A model generated the notes under the pieces. The model was not told the DNA's origin. It saw only the letters and a program-made list of their open reading frames with translations, and did not search any database. Below are positions 1-6,603 of a DNA stretch of 9,665 nucleotides, in pieces. Made by a program: the position numbers and the translations under genes. The DNA is from Acidimicrobiia bacterium (GTDB taxonomy: Bacteria; Actinomycetota; Acidimicrobiia; Acidimicrobiales; Acidimicrobilacustridaceae), in contig VERC01000073.1 in the NCBI GenBank assembly GCA_018882825.1, positions 1-9,665 on the forward strand, in the 5' to 3' direction. Each line of letters opens with the position of its first letter. Within the stretch, counting starts at the first letter, position 1.

Positions 1-304
1 GGACGGCCTTGCCCTCCATCACCGGTTTGCCGCCGAGCGCACCCAGATCGCCCAAGCCCAGCACCGCCGTGCCGTTGGAGATCACGGCCACCAGATTGCC
101 CTTGGACGTGTAGTCGTAGGCCGCGTCGGGGTTCTTCGCGATGTGCAAGCACGGCCACGCAACGCCGGGCGAATAGGCGAGCGACAGATCGCGCGCGGTG
201 GTCAACGGCTTGGTCGAGACGATCTCGATCTTGCCGGCCTTGCCGCCTTGCTGATGGAACAGCAGCGAGTCTTGCTCGGTGACGGGCGCCGAATCGTTGG
301 CCAT
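1..304 (-). CDS. maeB: NADP-dependent malic enzyme, N-terminal part (runs off the window)
   Basis: This is the first 101 codons of a malic enzyme, which decarboxylates malate to pyruvate with reduction of NAD(P) in the cytoplasm. The protein begins [16 protein letters not shown]. It then shows the family's N-terminal hallmarks: a [17 protein letters not shown] block holding the conserved tyrosine of the malic domain, followed by [13 protein letters not shown] and [19 protein letters not shown], and ending at PVMEGKAV at the window edge. Fused malic enzyme/phosphotransacetylase (MaeB-type) proteins of proteobacteria start this way, but the C-terminal part that would confirm the fusion lies outside. 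The ATG at 304-302 is the natural start, with an AGAGG-like ribosome site upstream. The gene diverges from mutS, a pairing I associate with alphaproteobacteria. It belongs to the left piece of the window, not to the actinobacterial piece. Confidence 0.9.
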   Translation of the reverse strand, partial: MANDSAPVTEQDSLLFHQQGGKAGKIEIVSTKPLTTARDLSLAYSPGVAWPCLHIAKNPDAAYDYTSKGNLVAVISNGTAVLGLGDLGALGGKPVMEGKAV

Positions 305-373
305 TGCTGTGTCTGCCTCTTCTGTCGCGTTTCCCTGGGGCGAAGCGTCTCGCCCCGTCCTTCATTGGACGCT

Positions 374-403
374 ATGGTACGAGTAACGAGACGGCGCCGT
401 CAA
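374..403 (-). promoter_or_regulatory. Sigma70-like promoter for the malic enzyme gene
   Basis: On the minus strand, TTGACG (403-398) is followed by an 18-base spacer and TACCAT (379-374). This is a good match to a housekeeping promoter with near-ideal spacing. Transcription would start near 366, giving a leader of about 60 bases before the ATG at 304. The assignment rests on sequence match only. Confidence 0.5.
390..401. promoter_or_regulatory. 12-bp perfect palindrome overlapping the promoter (possible operator)
   Basis: GACGGCGCCGTC is a perfect inverted repeat that overlaps the -35 box and spacer of the malic enzyme promoter, in the malic enzyme/mutS divergent gap. A repressor could bind there. 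However, a short GC-rich palindrome can also occur by chance, and no known regulator site is recognised. Confidence 0.25.
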
Positions 404-453
404 AAAATCGCGGCACCCCGAATTGCTGCATTGCACGCGACGCCGCCTAATTT

Positions 454-696
454 ATGCTCACCGCCTCCATGGCCGATCCCCTTCCCGCCCCACCCCGCGA
501 AACGGATAGCGCTATCACCCCGATGATGGCGCAGTATCTGGAGCTCAAGCGGCAGTATCCGAACGCCCTGCTGTTCTATCGCATGGGCGACTTCTACGAG
601 ATGTTCTTCGACGACGCGGTCGCGGCGGCGAAGGCACTCGACCTGACGCTGACCAAGCGCGGGCTGCATCTGGGCCAGGAAATCCCGATGTGCGGG
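454..696 (+). CDS. mutS: DNA mismatch repair protein MutS, N-terminal fragment cut at the junction
   Basis: MutS recognises mismatched bases and starts mismatch repair. Only the first 81 codons are present. They cover most of the N-terminal mismatch-recognition domain core: [15 protein letters not shown], then [17 protein letters not shown] with the F-Y-R-M-G-D-F-Y-E core, then [10 protein letters not shown] and IPMCG. The family motif continues after MCG as VPVHA, but here the frame reads HGVVSHRR and never returns to MutS. The reading frame stays open to 1437 only because it runs through foreign sequence. The same bases from 697 on encode a membrane protein on the other strand. The start could be the ATG at 454 or the in-frame ATG at 469 (MADPLPAPP); neither has a clear Shine-Dalgarno site. 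The sequence style is alphaproteobacterial. Confidence 0.88.
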
Positions 697-705
697 CACG
701 GTGTC
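676..705. other. Chimeric junction between an alphaproteobacterial and an actinobacterial segment
   Basis: MutS homology on the plus strand ends at the GGG codon 694-696. A minus-strand membrane-protein gene comes down from 1110 and is lost at the same place, so two unrelated genes are cut by one breakpoint. No insertion sequence, integrase, tRNA or terminal repeat lies here. The antisense of the mutS codons at 676-690 reads H-R-D-F-L in frame with the membrane protein. From memory, relatives of that protein carry a similar D-F-L stretch at this point. The join may therefore have used short local similarity, and its exact base cannot be fixed. Confidence 0.75.
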
Positions 706-1110
706 GTGTCGCACCGCCGGTCCACCGCCATCGAGTTCCCAGTACCAGAGGGCGAACACGATCACGTTGTTCAACCACAGCGCGATGGCGGTGTAGACGA
801 GCTCGGCGCCGTCGATGTCGGAGTTGCGCAGAAGGTCGTGCACCAGCAGACCGACCGCGCTCACGTTGGCCACCGAGATCAGGGCGATGAGCAGGATGGA
901 CAGGGCTCGCAGCGGTGCCGAGTCGCGCGCCCGTCGATCCGGATTGGTGATCAGCAACGGCACCATGAGCAGTGTCTCCAGCGCCGGGAGCAACCAGCGC
1001 GGACCGATGACCAGTGGCGACGGGAGCAGGACGTACAGGGCGATGGCCCCGGCCAACGCCACCGCTGCCGGCCACCGGGGTTCGTGGGCGCGGGAGCGAC
1101 GGTGGTTCAC
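697..1110 (-). CDS. Multi-pass membrane protein of unknown function, 3' end lost at the junction
   Basis: The gene starts with a GTG at 1110-1108 that overlaps the TGA stop of yccF by four bases (GTGA), which indicates translational coupling. About 138 residues remain. Four hydrophobic stretches can be seen: about residues 14-35 ([18 protein letters not shown]), 38-55 ([15 protein letters not shown]), 67-95 ([20 protein letters not shown]) and 108-128 ([18 protein letters not shown]). The last runs into a conserved-looking [10 protein letters not shown] motif. I recognise this WYWELD-GGP signature from uncharacterised integral membrane proteins of actinobacteria, but no function is known to me. 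The reading frame continues through antisense mutS to about 400, and that part is not real protein. The next gene upstream on the same strand, yccF, also encodes a small membrane protein. Confidence 0.65.
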
Positions 1111-1496
1111 GCCCGCTGCAGGTCTCGCGTGCGCACCACCGTGCTGCCGAACGGCCACAGGGCCAGCACCGACATCTTGAAGGCCTGGATCCCGAACGGG
1201 ATGCCGATGATGGTGATGCACAGGATCGCGCCCGAGATGAGGAATCCGATGAACAGGCCCCAACCGATGAGCACCAGCCACAGGACGTTGAAGACGATCT
1301 CCAGCACGCTGCCCGAACTGCCGATGGAGGCCGAGCGTCCGAACGGCCACAGGGCGAAGCCGGCCAACTTGAAGGCCTGGATCCCGAACGGGATGCCGAT
1401 GATGGTGATGCACATCACCAGGCCGCCGAGGAGGTAACCGAGGGCGAGCCAGATCCCGCCGAAGATGAACCACAGGATGTTCCCGATCGTGCGCAT
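1107..1496 (-). CDS. yccF: YccF family inner membrane protein
   Basis: This is a complete 129-residue protein made of two copies of the YccF (DUF307) unit. Each copy has a hydrophobic helix followed by [14 protein letters not shown] and an LWPFG motif, at residues 30-53 and 94-117. The two units are 64 residues apart. E. coli YccF (about 148 residues) has the same two-unit layout. The family is membrane-embedded and its function is not established. The N-terminus [21 protein letters not shown] is typical of the family, and the last residues ([10 protein letters not shown]) are probably cytoplasmic. The ATG at 1496-1494 is directly preceded by a TANNNT box at leaderless spacing, which supports this start. 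The GTG of the following membrane-protein gene overlaps its stop codon. Confidence 0.9.
   Translation of the reverse strand: MRTIGNILWFIFGGIWLALGYLLGGLVMCITIIGIPFGIQAFKLAGFALWPFGRSASIGSSGSVLEIVFNVLWLVLIGWGLFIGFLISGAILCITIIGIPFGIQAFKMSVLALWPFGSTVVRTRDLQRA
1147..1414. repeat. Direct repeat inside yccF (two copies 192 bp apart)
   Basis: Bases 1176-1222 and 1368-1414 are identical over 47 bp. The similarity extends left at the same 192-bp offset, with a 17-bp identical block at 1147-1163 and 1339-1355. The offset is 64 codons, so this is the DNA face of the two YccF units. Perfect identity over 47 bp, including third positions, suggests recent duplication or gene conversion between the two halves. 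Confidence 0.9.
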
Positions 1497-1502
1497 GGGC
1501 GC

Positions 1503-1508
1503 ACGCTA
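1503..1508 (-). promoter_or_regulatory. -10 box for a leaderless yccF transcript
   Basis: The minus strand reads TAGCGT (1508-1503), then six bases, then the ATG of yccF (1496). With this spacing the expected transcription start coincides with the A of the ATG. No Shine-Dalgarno site is present between box and start. The 41-bp gap after the murA stop is otherwise featureless and no -35 box is convincing. Confidence 0.5.
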
Positions 1509-1537
1509 CCGGTGGTGGATGGGCCGGATCGGGACGC

Positions 1538-2872
1538 TCAGGTGTGGTCGACGCCGACGGCGGCGAGCTTGGTGCGGAAGTTCCCGTACCCGCGATCGAG
1601 CAGGTCGACGCCGTGGATGAGGCTCTCGCCCTCGGCCGATGCCGCGGCGATCACGTAGGAGAAGCCCGCCCGGAGATCGGGCACCACCAGTTCGGCGCCG
1701 TGGAGTCGGGTGGGGCCGACGACGACCGCCGAGTGGCGGTGATTGGCGGCGCCGAACCGACACCGGGTCGGTCCCAGACACTCGGTGAACACCTGGATCT
1801 GCGCACCGAGCGATCGCAGTGCCTCGGTGTAGCCGAGGCGGTCCTCGTACACGGTCTCGTGCACCACGCTCACACCTTCGGCCTGGGTCAGGGCGGTGAC
1901 GAACGGTGACTGCCAGTCGGTCATGAAGCCGGGATGCACGTCGGTCTCGAGGGCGAGGGGACGCAGCATGCGTCGGGCCCGACGGAAGGTGAGCGTCTCG
2001 CCGGCGGCATCGATCGAGAACTCACCGCCCGCCCGGCGGTAGACGTTCAGGAACGTCGACAACAACTGCTGCTGGACGCCGTGCACCGTGATGGTGCCAC
2101 CGGTGGCCAACGCCAACGACGCCCATGATGCCGCTTCGAGTCGGTCGCCGATCACCCGGTGTTCGAATCCGCCCAGTCCGTCGACGCCCGTGACACGGAT
2201 GGTGCGATTGGGCTCGACCGAGATGATCGCCCCCATCTTCTGGAGCACGGCGATGAGGTCGAGGATCTCGGGCTCGATGGCGGCGTTGGTGAGCTCGGAG
2301 TCCCCCTCGGCCAAAACCGACGCGAACAGGAACTGCTCGGTGGCCCCGACCGAAGGGAAGGGCAGTGCCACCCGTGCCCCGCGCATCCGGTCGACGCGCA
2401 GTTCGATGATGTCGCCCCGGTGGTCATCGCGCGCACCGAAGGCTCGCAGCACATCGAGGTGGTAGTCGACCGGTCGCGGTCCGATCGAACAGCCGCCGGG
2501 TGCGGCCACCACCGCATGACCGGTGCGATGCAGTGACACCGCAGTGGTGAGCACCGGGATCCGGCTGGCGGCGTGGAGGCGCATGATGTCGTCCTCGCCC
2601 AGCGCATCGAACGTCGGCGCGGTGATGGTGATCTCGTCCGTGTCCTGGGACACCGTTCCACCGGCGAGGCGGATGAGTTCGTCGACGACGTCGATGTCGC
2701 GGATGGCCGAGATGTTGGTGATCCGGGAACGCTCGGTGGTGAGCAGCGCCGCCACCATCGCCTTGGGCAGCGCGTTCTTCGATCCGCGCACGGCGATCTC
2801 CCCGTCGACGGGTCGACCGCCGCGGACGAGCATGGTGTCGGTGTCGGTCGGGCCGGGGGAGGACGTCGTCAT
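1538..2872 (-). CDS. murA: UDP-N-acetylglucosamine 1-carboxyvinyltransferase, MurA2-like
   Basis: This enzyme transfers enolpyruvate from PEP to UDP-GlcNAc, the first committed step of peptidoglycan precursor synthesis in the cytoplasm. The protein has 444 residues, slightly longer than the usual 420 or so. Conserved residues can be seen in order: K32-N33 in RGSKNALPKAM; catalytic C128 in APGGCSIGPRPVDYHLD, the cysteine that fosfomycin attacks; D319 in HPGFMTDWQ; and the C-terminal DLRAGFSYVIAAASAEG and LLDRGYGNF blocks. RLEAASWASLALAT, ETDVHPGF and ECLGPTRCRFG closely resemble the second MurA of Streptomyces as I recall it, rather than classical MurA. The ATG at 2872-2870 has GGAGGT (2881-2876) only three bases away. 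In-frame codons further upstream run into the argS promoter region and lack family similarity. It is divergent from argS. It could be the only MurA or a paralogue, which cannot be told from this window. Confidence 0.92.
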   Translation of the reverse strand: MTTSSPGPTDTDTMLVRGGRPVDGEIAVRGSKNALPKAMVAALLTTERSRITNISAIRDIDVVDELIRLAGGTVSQDTDEITITAPTFDALGEDDIMRLHAASRIPVLTTAVSLHRTGHAVVAAPGGCSIGPRPVDYHLDVLRAFGARDDHRGDIIELRVDRMRGARVALPFPSVGATEQFLFASVLAEGDSELTNAAIEPEILDLIAVLQKMGAIISVEPNRTIRVTGVDGLGGFEHRVIGDRLEAASWASLALATGGTITVHGVQQQLLSTFLNVYRRAGGEFSIDAAGETLTFRRARRMLRPLALETDVHPGFMTDWQSPFVTALTQAEGVSVVHETVYEDRLGYTEALRSLGAQIQVFTECLGPTRCRFGAANHRHSAVVVGPTRLHGAELVVPDLRAGFSYVIAAASAEGESLIHGVDLLDRGYGNFRTKLAAVGVDHT

Positions 2873-2875
2873 CGG

Positions 2876-2888
2876 ACCTCCGATGCTA
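2876..2888 (-). promoter_or_regulatory. murA ribosome binding site with an adjoining possible -10 box
   Basis: On the minus strand, TAGCAT (2888-2883) is followed by GGAGGT (2881-2876) and then the ATG at 2872. GGAGGT is a strong Shine-Dalgarno sequence but sits close to the ATG. If TAGCAT is the -10 box, transcription would begin inside or just after GGAGGT and the site would be unused. The two readings exclude each other. Confidence 0.35.
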
Positions 2889-2943
2889 GGGCCGGCCTGC
2901 GGGAACGGACCGAATCGTCGACGGGCGCCGGAATGACGCCCAC

Positions 2944-2949
2944 TAGGGT
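2944..2949 (+). promoter_or_regulatory. Candidate -10 box of the argS operon
   Basis: TAGGGT fits the actinobacterial TANNNT consensus and lies in the 115-bp murA-argS divergent gap. Transcription would start near 2956, leaving a leader of about 32 bases. That leader contains GGAG at 2975-2978, nine bases before the GTG start of argS. The -35 region is unconvincing (TCGACG at 2918-2923 is 20 bases away). Confidence 0.4.
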
Positions 2950-2987
2950 TCGAAGGTCCTGCGCCCCATCGACCGGAGCCCTCCGCC

Positions 2988-4595
2988 GTGATCCGAGACC
3001 AACTCGCCACTGCCCTGCGGTCGGCCCTCGTGAGTCTCGAGATCCACCCGGTCCCCGATCGGATCGAGTTGGAGCGGCCGGCCCGGCGTGAGCACGGGGA
3101 CTGGTCGTCGAATGTCGCCCTGGTGAGCGCCAAGGCGGCCGGGTGGAACCCGCGCGAGCTCGCCGGACGTGTGGCCGAGATCCTCAACGCCGACCCGCCG
3201 GCTCACGTCACCGCCATCGAGGTGGCCGGACCCGGTTTCGTGAACTTCCGGCTGTCGGATTCATGGTTGCACGACGTCCTGCGCGAGGTGCTCGCCGCCG
3301 GTGTGGCCGACTACGCCCGGGCCGACATCGGCGCGGACACGCGGATCCTCCTCGAGTTCGTCAGTGCCAATCCCACCGGCCCGTTGCACGCCGGCCACGG
3401 TCGCGGTGCCGCCTACGGCGACTCGCTGGCCCGGATCCTCGAACGGTGCGGCCACGTCGTCGACCGCGAGAACTATCTCAACGACCGGGGCACGCAGATG
3501 CAACTGTTCGCCGCGTCGTTGCGGGCCCGACGCGACGGCACCGAACTCCCCGAGGGCGGGTACCGCGGTGCCTACATCGGCGAGTGGGCGGCCGAGATGC
3601 CCACCGATGCCGACCCGATGGCCTGGGGCGAGGATCGGGCCGTGGCCGACCACCGCGCCACGCTGGAGCGGATGTCGGTGCGCTTCGACACCTGGTTCTC
3701 CGAGCGCTCGATGGTGGAGTCGGGGGCCATCGAGATGACGCTCGCCGACCTGCGGGCACGAGGTGTCGTCGACGACGCCGATGGCGCGGTGTGGTTGCGA
3801 TCGACCGAGTTCGGTGACGACAAGGATCGCGTGCTCATCAAGAGCGACGGCGAGTTCACCTATCTGCTTCCCGACATCGCCTATCACCGTGACAAGTTCG
3901 CCCGCGGCTACGACCTCCTCATCGACGTGTGGGGTGCCGACCATCACGGGTACGTGCCTCGGATGAAGGCGGCGATGCAGGCGCTCGGTCACGACCCCGC
4001 GGAACTGGAGTGTCGGATCCTCCAGCTCGTCAACCTGGTGAAGGGCGGGGAGCCGGTGCGGTTCTCCAAGCGGGCCGGCGACATCGTGGAGTTGGCCGAC
4101 GTGCTCGACGAGGTCGGGCCCGACGCGGCGCGCCTCACCTATCTGCTGCAGTCGATCGATTCGACGCAGACGTTCGATTACGACGTCGTGCGCAGTCGGG
4201 CGATGGACAACCCCGTGTACTACGTGCAGATGGCCTACGCCCGGCTGCGGTCGATCTTCCGCGTCGCGTCCGAACGCCGGGTGGCGCTCATGCCCCTCGA
4301 CGACGTCGATCTCTCGCTGCTCGTCCACGAGCGCGAACTCGACGTGCTGCGCGCCCTGTCGGAACTGCCCGACACCGTCCTGGTGGCGGCCGCCGATCGC
4401 GCGCCGCATCGCATCACGACATGGGTGAGGGAACTGGCCGGAACGGTGCACGGCTTCTACCACGACTGCTACGTGATGGGTGACGACATCCCGCCGGCGC
4501 TCACCCAGGCGCGCCTGCAGTTGGCCGAGGCGGCCACCGTCGGCCTCGCCATCGGACTCGACCTCCTCGGCGTGAGCGCGCCCGAGCAGTTGTGA
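2988..4595 (+). CDS. argS: Arginyl-tRNA synthetase
   Basis: This enzyme charges tRNA-Arg with arginine. The class I synthetase protein has 535 residues, slightly shorter than most ArgRS. The N-terminal tRNA-recognition (Arg_tRNA_synt_N-like) domain covers about residues 1-85. The HIGH signature appears as HAGH at 134-137 within SANPTGPLHAGHGRG. The arginine-site region DIAYHRDKF and DVWGADHHGYVPR follow. The KMSKS-type loop is VRFSKRAGDIV, with lysine 361. A C-terminal DALR anticodon-binding helical domain runs from about 410 to the end (VYYVQMAYARLRSIF ... LGVSAPEQL). The start is GTG at 2988, with GGAG nine bases upstream and the expected IRDQL beginning. Its stop overlaps the start of lysA, so the two are co-translated. 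argS heading a lysA-hom-thrC cluster is the standard actinobacterial order. Confidence 0.97.
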   Translation: MIRDQLATALRSALVSLEIHPVPDRIELERPARREHGDWSSNVALVSAKAAGWNPRELAGRVAEILNADPPAHVTAIEVAGPGFVNFRLSDSWLHDVLREVLAAGVADYARADIGADTRILLEFVSANPTGPLHAGHGRGAAYGDSLARILERCGHVVDRENYLNDRGTQMQLFAASLRARRDGTELPEGGYRGAYIGEWAAEMPTDADPMAWGEDRAVADHRATLERMSVRFDTWFSERSMVESGAIEMTLADLRARGVVDDADGAVWLRSTEFGDDKDRVLIKSDGEFTYLLPDIAYHRDKFARGYDLLIDVWGADHHGYVPRMKAAMQALGHDPAELECRILQLVNLVKGGEPVRFSKRAGDIVELADVLDEVGPDAARLTYLLQSIDSTQTFDYDVVRSRAMDNPVYYVQMAYARLRSIFRVASERRVALMPLDDVDLSLLVHERELDVLRALSELPDTVLVAAADRAPHRITTWVRELAGTVHGFYHDCYVMGDDIPPALTQARLQLAEAATVGLAIGLDLLGVSAPEQL

Positions 4596-5869
4596 CCATG
4601 TCCGCTCTGCCGCTGTCGCTGTTGCCCGACACCGCAGTGGTCGATGTCGGCGGGCGTCTGTCGATCGGCGGGTGCGACGTGCTCGAACTGGCGGCCGAGT
4701 TCGGCACGCCCTTGTTCGTCTACGACGAGGAGCACCTCCGGGCCCGTTGCCGTGAGGCGGTCGCCGCCTTCGGTCCGGGCGTGAACTACGCCACCAAGGC
4801 CTTCCTGTGTCGGGCCATGGCCCGCGTGGCCTTCGAGGAAGGCTGCAACCTCGACGTCTCCACCGGAGGGGAGTACCACGTGGCCCGCGCCGCCGGCGTG
4901 CCGGCCGACCGTCTGGTGCTGCACGGCAACAACAAGTCGACCGACGAGTTGCGTCGCGCCCTCGACGAGGGTGTGGGTCGAGTCATCGTCGACTCGTTCG
5001 ACGAGATCGACCGCATCGAGTCGCTGGTGGCGGACGGGTCGCCCGTGCCCCGTGTGCTCCTGCGCATCACGCCCGGGGTGGAGGCCCACACCCACGAGTT
5101 CGTGCGCACGGGGCAGGACGACTCGAAGTTCGGTTTCGGTCTGGCCAGCGGCGCAGCCGACGTCGCCGTGGGCCGCGCCGCCGCGTCACCCGCACTCGAT
5201 CTGGTCGGACTGCACGTGCACATCGGTTCACAGGTGTTCGAGGCCCGTTTCTTCGAGATGGCGATCGAGGTGCTGGCCCCGTTCGTGCAGCGCCATGGTC
5301 TTCCCGAGTTGTCGATCGGTGGTGGCCTCGGCGTGGCCTACGTGGCCGGTGAGTCCAGCGACTCCATCACCGACTGGGGGGACATCGTGCGCTCGGCCTG
5401 CGCAGCCGCCGGCATCACGGCCACCGTCACTGCCGAACCCGGCCGGGCGCTCGTGGCCCGGGCCGCGGTCACGCTGTACACGGTGGGAACGGTCAAGGAG
5501 TTGCCCGGTATCCGTACCTACGTCTCGGTCGACGGTGGGATGAGCGACAACCCGCGCCCGGTGCTCTACGGCAGTGGGTACGAGGCCTTCCTGCCCCGGT
5601 GCACCGATGCCGATCGTGATGCCGTGGTCACCATCGTCGGGAAGCACTGCGAGTCGGGTGACGTGCTCGTGCGCGATGCCAGCGTGCCGTCCGATCTCGT
5701 CGTCGGTGACGTGCTGGCGACTCCGGTGACCGGGGCCTACGGGTATTCGATGGCGTCCAACTACAACAAGGTGCCGCGCCCGGCGATCGTGTTCGTGCGC
5801 GACGGCAGGGCCCGCATGGTGGTCCGACGCGAGACGCTCGACGACCTGCTCGCCCTCGAGGTCGACTGA
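4592..5869 (+). CDS. lysA: Diaminopimelate decarboxylase
   Basis: This PLP enzyme converts meso-diaminopimelate to L-lysine, the last step of lysine synthesis. It has 425 residues and a fold-III (alanine-racemase-like) barrel. Visible residues are K69 in YATKAF, which carries PLP; the HVHIGSQ block; the phosphate-binding GGGLGVAY; EPGRALVA; DGGMSDNPRPVLYG; and the catalytic C353 in the CESGD motif contributed across the dimer. The C-terminus has the usual GAYGYSMASNYN. The GTG at 4592 overlaps the argS stop (GTGA) and has a GAG five bases upstream. The in-frame ATG at 4598, two bases past the argS stop, is an equally possible start that would remove only two residues. The gene is followed after two bases by the TauE-like gene. 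Confidence 0.97.
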   Translation: MTMSALPLSLLPDTAVVDVGGRLSIGGCDVLELAAEFGTPLFVYDEEHLRARCREAVAAFGPGVNYATKAFLCRAMARVAFEEGCNLDVSTGGEYHVARAAGVPADRLVLHGNNKSTDELRRALDEGVGRVIVDSFDEIDRIESLVADGSPVPRVLLRITPGVEAHTHEFVRTGQDDSKFGFGLASGAADVAVGRAAASPALDLVGLHVHIGSQVFEARFFEMAIEVLAPFVQRHGLPELSIGGGLGVAYVAGESSDSITDWGDIVRSACAAAGITATVTAEPGRALVARAAVTLYTVGTVKELPGIRTYVSVDGGMSDNPRPVLYGSGYEAFLPRCTDADRDAVVTIVGKHCESGDVLVRDASVPSDLVVGDVLATPVTGAYGYSMASNYNKVPRPAIVFVRDGRARMVVRRETLDDLLALEVD

Positions 5870-5871
5870 TC

Positions 5872-6603
5872 GTGACGCCGGGCCAACTCGCCTTCGTCGG
5901 TGTGGCCGTGCTGTTCGCGGCCGGCATCCAGACCATGACGGGTTTCGGTTTCTCGCTCTTCGCCGTCCCCATCATGTCGATGGTCATCCCGACCGAGGCC
6001 GCCGTGGTGATAGCGGCCTCGCTCAGCACGATGACCAGTGGGGGACAGGCGTGGACGGAGCGGCATCATCGCGACCAGCCGACGGTGGTCCGCATCGTGC
6101 TGGCCTCGTTGCTCGGCATGCCACTCGGTCTGTTCGTCCTGACCGTGATGACCTCGCAACAGCTGAAGTTCGGACTGGCGGTGGTCATCGTCGTGTTCCT
6201 GATCATCAACCTGCGTGGCGTGCGGCTCGACCACGCCTCGACCCCCATCGACCTCGGCGCCGGTTTCGTGGCCGGCGTGCTCAGCACCTCGCTGTCCACC
6301 AACGGGCCACCCCTGGCCATGGCCCTGCACGCCCGTCATCTTCCCGCCGAAGTGTTCAGGGGGACCATCGCCTCCATCCTCGTGATCCTCGGTGCCATCT
6401 CCATCGTCCTGTTCGCCGTGACCGGGCACTACACCGTCGAGATCGCCTGGGCCCTCGTCGTGGTCATCCCGGCGATGGTCGTCGGGTTCTTCATCGGTCA
6501 TCGGCTGCGCGTCCGCATCGATCACCGCGTGTTCCGTCGGTTGGTCACGTCGTTGCTCGCGCTCACGGCGATCGTGACCCTGGTGAGCGCCGCCCTCGGT
6601 TGA
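5872..6603 (+). CDS. TauE/SafE-family membrane transporter (probable sulfite/organosulfur anion exporter)
   Basis: This is a 243-residue multi-pass inner-membrane protein with about eight hydrophobic segments (roughly residues 6-22, 28-52, 73-92, 98-115, 127-143, 163-182, 189-210 and 221-243). The family's two pseudo-repeat signatures are visible: GFGFSLFAVP at 24-33 in the first half and a conserved NGPPLAMAL beginning at N144 in the second. TauE/SafE proteins are associated with export of sulfite or sulfonate-derived anions, but substrates vary and none can be read from the sequence. The GTG start lies two bases after the lysA stop, so it is almost certainly co-transcribed and probably co-translated with lysA. 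It separates lysA from hom, which are directly adjacent in classical actinobacterial clusters. A 47-bp gap and a new promoter follow. Confidence 0.85.
   Translation: MTPGQLAFVGVAVLFAAGIQTMTGFGFSLFAVPIMSMVIPTEAAVVIAASLSTMTSGGQAWTERHHRDQPTVVRIVLASLLGMPLGLFVLTVMTSQQLKFGLAVVIVVFLIINLRGVRLDHASTPIDLGAGFVAGVLSTSLSTNGPPLAMALHARHLPAEVFRGTIASILVILGAISIVLFAVTGHYTVEIAWALVVVIPAMVVGFFIGHRLRVRIDHRVFRRLVTSLLALTAIVTLVSAALG

Noticed and set aside
143..526. 127-codon plus-strand frame opposite the malic enzyme and the divergent gap
   Set aside because: It is antisense to a well-supported gene and then runs through the promoter region. It shows no protein-like conservation.
454..1437. Open plus-strand frame of 327 codons beginning with MutS
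   Set aside because: Only the first 81 codons resemble MutS. The rest is antisense to the membrane-protein and yccF genes, so this is a read-through of the junction, not a fusion protein.
400..1473. Open minus-strand frame of 357 codons spanning the membrane protein
   Set aside because: Its 5' part is the wrong frame of yccF and its 3' part is antisense mutS. Only about 697-1110 is supported.
2873..3187. Upstream extension of the murA frame
   Set aside because: The extra 105 residues overlap the argS start region, lack similarity to MurA and are rich in Arg, Ser and Pro. The ATG at 2872 has a strong ribosome site.
3261..4463. 400-codon minus-strand frame opposite argS
   Set aside because: Its composition (histidine, valine, glycine, aspartate rich) is the usual shadow of a high-GC gene, and argS on the other strand has all its family motifs.
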